DNA of 64,000 nt, from NCBI GenBank assembly GCA_011032825.1, contig JAADJZ010000020.1:711841-775840 (forward strand), written 5' to 3'. Each line of letters starts with the position of its first letter. The first letter of the stretch is position 1. Below are positions 57,121 to 64,000 of the stretch, piece after piece. The notes below the pieces were generated by a model. That model did no database searches, was not told the DNA's origin, and worked only from the letters and a program-made list of their open reading frames with translations. The position numbers and the translations under genes were made by a program. This stretch comes from Massariosphaeria phaeospora (lineage: Eukaryota > Ascomycota > Dothideomycetes > Pleosporales).

Positions 57121-60100
57121 TAAGCTATAGTATTTTAAGCATCTTGCAGTGTACTCTATAGCTATTTGCAAAGAGTGCAAGCATAGCGTGCTACCTAAAT
57201 ATATTAAAAGTTACTTGCAACGCGCGCATAAAGTTAAGCAAAAGCAAGCTAAAGATATAGCAAAGAGAGTGCGCAGCTAGCTAAGGCTAGTAAAGTATGC
57301 TAGCGAGATTTAAGTGCTTAGCTAGGTCGTTGCGCTGCTTAGCCAATTGCTAGTATATCTAAACAGGTTATTATGCTAGCTAGACGCAGCTCGTTGTTAC
57401 AAAGTGCTAAAAAGCGTTAAAGCAATAAAGAATTATTAGCGAAAAGTGCACAATTAGTTAGTAAAAAGCAAAAGCAGCTATTTTAGTTTAGCAGCGCAGA
57501 AAGAGATACAGCTACGCGTTAACAAAAGCTGCTAACGCGTACACTACTAGCAGCTACTCGTTTAAGGCCTAGAATCGCAGTACTTCAAAGTGCAGCCGCT
57601 TAACAACGACGACTTAGGAGTAGTACCTATCGACAGCAAGGCAGCGTAAGCGCGCGTAGGCAAAGCAATAGCTAAAGCGTAAAAAAAAGTAGAGAAGCAA
57701 GCAATTAGCACTATTCAAGCGAGCGAGCGCGATAAAGTTAACTCGTAAGTAAATCGAACGCAGTAGCTGCCGTACCTAGTAGGCATAGAGCGAGCGGATC
57801 TGCTAGCGTGTATCAAAAAGCTAGTAGCTAAGCTAGATCTAAGAAGCAACAACGAGGCCAAGCTAGTAAAAGCAGCAATTTAAGCGGCTATAGACAGGCT
57901 TATGCGCTTTAGCTAGGCGTTAGTAATTAAGCGCGTTAGCGTGTTCGTACAGCTAGAAGCAATTTGTACTAAAAAGCACTAAACGCGGTACTAGCCGCTG
58001 CAGCTGTATATAAACAAGAAAGCAATTGTTAAGCACACGCGGCCGTAGTAGTAAGTGTTAATGTTTTTCGCGCGCACATAGAAGAAGCACGCATGAAAGA
58101 GCTTGTAGTACTAGTTTAAGCAGCAGCAGCGTAAAGCATAAAAAACGTTAGTTTACAAAGCAAAAAAAGCAGTAGGAGAAAAAGTAGAAGAGAGAGAAAA
58201 CAAAGCAAACAAGCAGATAAATAAAAAGCAAACAATAAGCTAAAGACAAACGAAGAGATAAAAGTTAACGAGACAAATTAAGTAACAGAAGTAGTACTCG
58301 ATTAAAGCGCCGCAAGCGCTAAGCTAGAGAAGTTATCTAGAATTTAGAAAGCGTGTTTAGATTTTTGCATCGCGTTGCTAGACTATCGCATTACTTGCTA
58401 AGAGTACAATAGCTCGTTAGTGTGCGCGCTAGCAGTGCTAGGCGTTAAAAAGAAAAGCTAAAAAGAGCTAGAACAGTATTCGCCGATTTTGTTAGCTGTA
58501 ATTAAGACAGCACGGTTTATAGTAGTGCAGCAAGAGCTAGAGCTGTTAGGTGCAAATCTAGCAGATCCGCAGAATAGTAACGAGAAGATAGACGATTTTA
58601 ACAACAGCGCGTACAAAAGCAGCTCTAGCGCTAGCTTACGCTGCTACTTAAAAAGTTGTTTACAGCTTGTACAGTAAATAATAGACTAGTTTATAGTGCG
58701 CAGCAGCTACGGGCTAATGCAGTAGATGCTAGACTTGCAAACGTATAAGCTAAAAATCTATTACAACACTACAGCGCGCAGGCACGTAGAGTAAACTAGC
58801 AATAAGCTGCTGTACAAGAAGTTGCACTTTAGCATAGCTTAGTTTTGCAACATAGTTTACAAGCTAGCAAGCAAAAGCTAGCAGTTGTTAACAAAAAGCT
58901 ATTGTTTAGCAAGACTACGCTCGTACCTACTGTGCTATAGAAAAGCATGCGCAATAACTTAACTAACGAGTAGCTAGAATAAAACTTTTTAAAAGACTAG
59001 CGCACACAAATGCTCGTTAACGGCGAGCAGTAGCTGTTTAAGCAAGTAGAGTAGAAAGCTAGCATTCGTAGCTAGTTTATAAAGCCTAGAAGCTAGTTAA
59101 GAGTAAACTAGCAAGCAGTAAAGTAGTATATAAATCGAATAATTGAGTTTTGCAAGAAGCTAGCGGTATTAATGCATATTAGCAGCAGGCAGCTAGCGCA
59201 AAGGCTAGAAATATTAAGCGTGCAGCACAGCAACACGGTGCAAAGCAGCTATTGCAACGTATTTATTAAAAACAGCATAGTAGTGTTTGTAACGCGGTAC
59301 TACAAGAGCTACAACGTTAGCAGCAACGTTAAAATTATCTACTAGTATCTGCTACGTAAAGTAAGCGAGCTAGTAGTGTAGTATATGTAGCTAGTGCTGC
59401 TGTTTTAGCAGCAGCTCAAAGCGTTAGTATAGAAGAAAAAAGCAGTAGCGTTTTACATGTAGCTAGCTAACTTTAGCAGCTGCAAGTAAACAACAAATTA
59501 ACTTCGCGAAGCGTTGAAGCGCGAGAGCTAGATTGCTATAAGCTAGAAATAAACGTTTGCTAGGTACCGCGAGATAGCAATTAGCATTAGCTAGCGATAT
59601 TTGCGTAGATCCACCGCGTTCTAGGCCAAAAAAAAAGAAAAAAAAAAGAGAAACGAAGATACGGTAGAAGCGTTTATTGCTAACAAGCAAGCAGGCTATA
59701 CGTTGCACGTTGCTAAGCTAGTGTACGCGCAAAAGATTATAAAGCAAGCTAGCGCTGTAGCTAACAAGCAGTAGCAATTCTAGGCATCTAGCACTAATTA
59801 GCATTAATTTTTAAGCTTCTAGCTAGACGTTAACTAGAGAAAAAAGAGTAGAAAGCAAAAGCAAGCGCTGTTTGAAAGCGAAGCGAACGAAGCAAGAATT
59901 AATTAATAGCAGCAGCTAAGAAAGATAAACAGCAGCAAGCAGCTTAAGTAAATAATAAGCAACAAAGCCAAGTTCCGTAGCGTGCAAAAAAAAGCTATTA
60001 ACGCTATTATAGCAGGCGAGAGCTTTGTCGTAGCCGTAATACTTACTAGCAAAAGCAAAAGCTTGTTGTTTATATTGCTAGCGTTTGCAAAGCAAAGCGG

Positions 60101-61650
60101 CACTACTATCGTTGTCGTACTATTAATCGCGTTACGCAGCGATATAAAGCAGCGATGCTAGAAGCTAAAAATATTGTATGTAAAGTAAAAAAGCTGCTAC
60201 TCGCTTAACGCTGCTGCCGTAGTGTTAGTAACGCTTAAGTTGGCAGTAAAAAAAGCGTTTACTACGTTTTTAAACTAGCTTTAAGCAACGCAGCAGCTAG
60301 ATTAGATTGTTATCGACAAGTGCTATATCGTGTTGAATTAGCAATACACGTTTCGCAAGCAGATGCAGTAGCTAAGCAAGCTAGTAGCTGCAAAAACGCA
60401 AATAGTCATGTTAACAGCAACGTTGCTGCTAAGTAAAAAAAACGAGTTATTTTAGCAAATGCATTTTGAACAAGATTAAGTAAAAATGTTTAGAGCGCTA
60501 ACAGCGCGAACTAACATAGCGTATTGCATAGTTAAGCTAAGCAAAAAAGCAAAGAAGCAAAAAGCAAAAGCTATAGTATTAAAAGCTGTAAAGCAGAAGC
60601 TGCGCAAGTATAAAACAAGCAAGATTATTGTGTACAGCAACTTAGTGCCTAAAGTTAAAGCGTTAGCAGCTAAGCTTAAATGCTAGGCGTATTACTACTA
60701 CGCAGTTAGCAAAGCAAGCATGTTAGAGAAGTTTATAGCTAGCTAACAGCGCATTATTGTTGCTACTAGCGCATTAGGCACGAGCGTTAACGTGCTTAAC
60801 ATCTAGTGCATTGTTTACATTAACTAGCTGTTTAGCGTGTTAAAGTACGCGCAGAAAAGTAGTAGAGCTAAGCGAAACAAACTGCTAAGCAAAGCAATTA
60901 CAATTGTACAAAAAAGCAATTAACAAGTAGCTACTAACGCGCAAAGCGAGGCAAAGCAAGCGTTAGTACAATTGTATATAAAAAAAAGCAGCAGCGTATA
61001 GTACTAAAAAGTAGTGTTAAACGAATATCTAAACTAGCAAGAAGCAAAGCGAGTAAGATGCAAAGAAAAAAAAAAAAAGTATAACGTTTGTTAAAAAAAA
61101 AAGCAAAGAAGCGAACAAATAAAAGCAAAGAAAAGAACAGCGAGAATTCTAGCAAGGTTGAGAAAATAGAAGCAAAAGAAAGCGTAGGCAAGAGCGAGAA
61201 AGAAAATTAAAAAAAAAAAAAGCAAAGAACGTTTGAGCAGCAGCAGTGAAAGCAACAAGGCTTACACTAAACGTTAATTTAGCAGCAACAGCATAAGTTT
61301 AAGAACGTTAAGTAGCTGCGCAAGCAGTTAGCGCAGTAGGCGAGCTAGTGCGAGATATGCAAAGTAGCAAGTAACAAGTACAGCAACTACAACGTGCAAC
61401 AATGTAAGCAAGCAAAAAGTACACAAGTTAACAAAAGTATTACAGCAATAAAGAAAAAGATTAAGTTTAAAAATTATTTTAAGTGTTTTTGGTGCGAGGT
61501 GCCGCAGAAAATATGCTATTAGTAAAAAAGCAACAGCTGCAAAAAGTACAAGCGCAACAAGAAAAGCAATTGCTAGTACAAAAGCGTGTTAATAAGTAGC
61601 TTAATAAGCATAGCGTTAGAGTATTGCGAGATTAAGTCGCAGTAGCATGC
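57121..61650 (+). pseudogene. Telomere-linked RecQ helicase relic, RIP-degraded
   Basis: Plus-strand coding remains run for over 4 kb. Near 57,165 CKECKHSVLPKYIKSYLQ is the Cys/His domain found at the start of fungal subtelomeric RecQ-like proteins. Motif I region AGESFVVAV ... SKSKSLLF (mutated GxGKS) lies near 60,010; IVIDKCYIVLN (mutated DECH) near 60,310; TARTNIAYCIVKLSKKAKKQ near 60,495; and VLKYAQKSSRAKRNK (mutated QxxGRAGR, motif VI) near 60,850. A C-terminal Cys cluster (*CEICK, FKCFWCEVPQKICY) lies at 61,345-61,530. Stops are mainly TAG/TAA at former Trp/Gln codons and Gly/Asp read as Ser/Asn, the RIP signature. Intact versions are 3'-5' DNA helicases carried at fungal chromosome ends. 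Confidence 0.85.
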
Positions 61651-61917
61651 GCGATTAAAAGCAATAAGCGTTAACAGCGCAAAACTAAAAAAAAGCGTTG
61701 TTAAGTATCTAAAAAAAAAGCGCGCACTTGAAACAGTAGAAAGCAATTAGTTAGTAAAAAAGTTCTATTAAGTAACGCGGTTGTTAGCTATGTAAGTAAA
61801 GCAATCTAGCGCACTACAAGCATAGTAAGCGTAGTAATAAACAAGTAACGCTTGTATTTTACAAAGAAAAAAACGCTTAGCACTAAAAGCTAAAGAGCTT
61901 ACTTTAGCAAGTATAGA

Positions 61918-62747
61918 AAATCTAACAAAAGCAACGACAACGTTAAAAAGCGCAGGCAGTGTTATATTACGTTACAAAACTTTAAACAGTTAGTACTACT
62001 AAAACATCTTTAAATAAGCTAAAGCAGTTGCTATCTATTATCTAACGTATTTTCTTTTATAAGCGAGATCTAACAAAAGCAACAACAGCGTTAAAAAGCG
62101 CAGGTAGTATTTTCTTACGTTACTAAACTTTAGGCAGTTAGCACTACTAAAACAGCTTTAAATAAGCTAAAGCAGTTGCTATTAATTATCTAACGTAGGT
62201 TCTTTTATAAGTGAGATTTAATAAATCTAACGACAGCGTTAGAAAGCGCAGGTAGTATTCTTTTACGTTACTAAACCTTAGGCAGTTAGCACTACCAAAA
62301 TAGCTTCAAATAAGCTAAAGCAGTTGCTATTAATTATTTAACGTAGGTTCTTTTATAAGTAAAATCTAATAAATCTAACGATAGCGTTAGAAAGCGCGGG
62401 TAGTGTTCTTTTATATTACTAAACCTTAAGCAGTTAGCACCACCAAAACAGCTTCAAACAAGCTAAATTAGTTTGCTATTAATTATCTAACGTAAGTTCT
62501 TTTATAAGTAAAATCTAATAAATCTAACGATAGCGTTAGAAAGCGCAGGTAGTATTCTCTTACGTTACTAAACTTTAAGCAGTTAGCACTACTAGAACAG
62601 CTTTAAACAAGCTAAAGTAGTTGCTATTAATTATCTAACGTAGGTTCTTTTATAAGTAAGATTTAATAAATCTAACAACAGCGTTAGAAAGCGCGGGTAG
62701 TATTCTTTTATGTTACTAAACCTTAGGCAGTTAGCACTACTAGAACT
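61918..62747. repeat. Subtelomeric satellite, six copies of a 148-bp unit
   Basis: The marker CGTTA(A/G)AAAGCGC recurs at 61941, 62089, 62237, 62385, 62534 and 62682, a period of 148 bp (once 149). Units differ mainly by C/T and G/A changes. The last copy is cut off by the TTAGAG tract. Confidence 0.93.
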
Positions 62748-62848
62748 TTAGAGTTAGAGGTTTAGAGTTAGAGTTAGAGTTAGAGTTAAAAGTTAGAGTT
62801 AGAGTTAGAGTTAGAGTTAGAGTTAGAGTTAGAGTTAGAGTTAGAGTT
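62748..62848. repeat. (TTAGAG)n telomere-like tract
   Basis: About 100 bp of nearly perfect GAGTTA/TTAGAG hexamers, one base different from the TTAGGG telomere unit and in the same orientation, 1 kb inside the true end. Short fragments of the same repeat recur at 63,181-63,200. Confidence 0.92.
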
Positions 62849-63854
62849 GTATGTAAAGTAAAATAATTCAATTGAATTTAGTCTTTCTGCAAAGAAGAGT
62901 CGTTGAAATGCTTTAGTTCGCAAGACACTTTTCGTTTCTTGTTGTATCTACAGAAAGAAACTTATTAAAAGTAAAAAAAAAGCTGTTTATATACATTAGA
63001 ATCAAGAGAAAGTTTTTTCAAGTTGTTTACTTGCTGCGCCGCTAGAAGCTTAGGCTTCTAGCTGCTGCCTAGCCTTTGCAGAAGCCAAGTGCGAGTAAAG
63101 AAACTAAGACGATGCAAAACGTTGTGCTGTAGAACGGGCAGCTTTGAAAGTCTGTTAGTAATTAGTAGGTACTAGGGTTACTTAGAGTTCGAGTTAGAGT
63201 TAGCGCCTTGGCGCTAGGCTTTTACTCAAATCTTTTGTTTCTAAAAACCGCAATAGTTGACCTAGATCAAAACAATACTTTTATATTACTAACAGACTTT
63301 TTCTACAAGCTAGCAGCTTTTTTTTAAAACAAGTTGTTTTTACGCGTAGTTGTTCGCTGCGCGAGTGTTTCTTTAGATTTTCAAGCGTCCGCGCCGTTGC
63401 TAGTACTTTTATTTGTCTATCTAAGTACTTTACAAGCGCAGTAGTCGTTTCGCTGCTTTTTAAAGTTCTTAAATCGCAAAGGCAACGCTACTTCGCGACG
63501 CTTTCTCTTAAAGAGAGTATAACACCTAAAAGAGCATGCAAAGTAGTAAAACTAGCAAGGGCAGCGACAGGTCTTACAGGTTTTACATTTTTAAACTTAA
63601 CTTAACTTTTGCAACGCACTTCCCTTAGGAGAAGCGCATGCAAAGAAAGAGAAAAAGACGAAAAATGCTATGCGCTGAAGCTGCAACTGCTTGTTACTAC
63701 AGCTTAGAGCAAAGAGTAGAATAATTTAGTATCCAAGGAAAACACATTTACTAACAGCTTTTTAATGTTAGTTTCTTTGATTTCTTTGTAAAGGATGCTT
63801 TGATTTACCGCTTGAACGAGATTCTACATAGATCTAGTTTGTTTTTTGGCAACG
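62849..63854. other. AT-rich subtelomeric DNA
   Basis: About 1 kb with no open frame or recognisable element between the TTAGAG tract and the telomere. Confidence 0.5.
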
Positions 63855-64000
63855 ATAGGGTTTTAGGGTTTAGGTTTAGGGTTAGGGTTAGGGTTAGGGT
63901 TTAGGGTTAAGGGTTAGGGTTAGGGTTAGGGTTAGGGTTAGGGTTAGGGTTAGGGTTAGGGTTAGGGTTAGGGTTAGGGTTAGGGTTAGGGTTTAGGGTT
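63855..64000 (+). repeat. Telomere, (TTAGGG)n
   Basis: Starts with a short irregular zone (TTTTAGGG, TTTAGG, TTAAGGG) and becomes a regular TTAGGG array running to the last base. The G-rich strand points to the window end, so this is the chromosome's right terminus. Confidence 0.97.

Noticed and set aside
61918..62747. A CRISPR-like array
   Set aside because: Whole 148-bp units repeat without unique spacers, and the organism is a fungus.

Overview
The window is the right end of a chromosome from a filamentous ascomycete. The last ~145 bases are a (TTAGGG)n telomere in the G-rich orientation. The genes have introns of about 40-100 nt with GTAAGT-type donors and CTAAC/CTGAC branch sites. The repeats carry the TAG/TAA-for-Trp/Gln damage left by repeat-induced point mutation (RIP), and the transposon families (Fot1/pogo, Copia, chromodomain Gypsy, hAT) and a telomere-linked RecQ helicase relic are typical of Pezizomycotina. 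Gene style suggests Dothideomycetes, but that is inference.

Layout. (1) 1-19.6 kb: a balanced-GC gene island. It holds a terminal-inverted-repeat element at the edge, a PQ-loop membrane protein (-), a secreted beta-propeller/lectin-like protein with one unresolved frame change (-), an MFS transporter (+), an F-box-like protein (+), a BTB/POZ protein with a damaged first splice donor (+), a short-chain dehydrogenase (+), an AA9-type polysaccharide monooxygenase (-), an orphan protein with a transglutaminase-like Cys-His-Asp arrangement (+) and a formamidase (+). These look like independent accessory and metabolic genes, not one pathway. (2) 19,657-52,854: one giant nest of transposons. A ~1.9-kb Fot1-like element sits at a TA target between two convergent genes. 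Its 538-codon transposase is interrupted by four insertions (hAT-1, a Copia retrotransposon, another pogo element, hAT-3). Copia itself holds three pogo elements and a 7.1-kb chromodomain Gypsy element, and hAT-3 holds hAT-2. Target-site duplications were read for every insertion, and removing all insertions restores the host frame exactly. (3) 52.9-55.8 kb: a small island with a hypothetical gene (-) and an SRPK-like kinase (+), divergently arranged. (4) 55.8-64 kb: AT-rich, RIP-eroded subtelomere with a truncated Gypsy LTR, a decayed telomere-linked RecQ helicase gene, six copies of a 148-bp satellite, a (TTAGAG)n telomere-like tract and the telomere.

The contrast between gene islands and AT-rich RIP-mutated blocks is the pattern of a compartmentalised fungal genome. 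RIP is uneven inside the nest: multi-copy elements are riddled with stops, while most host Fot1 fragments are nearly intact, except a 221-bp host piece squeezed between two heavily mutated repeats.
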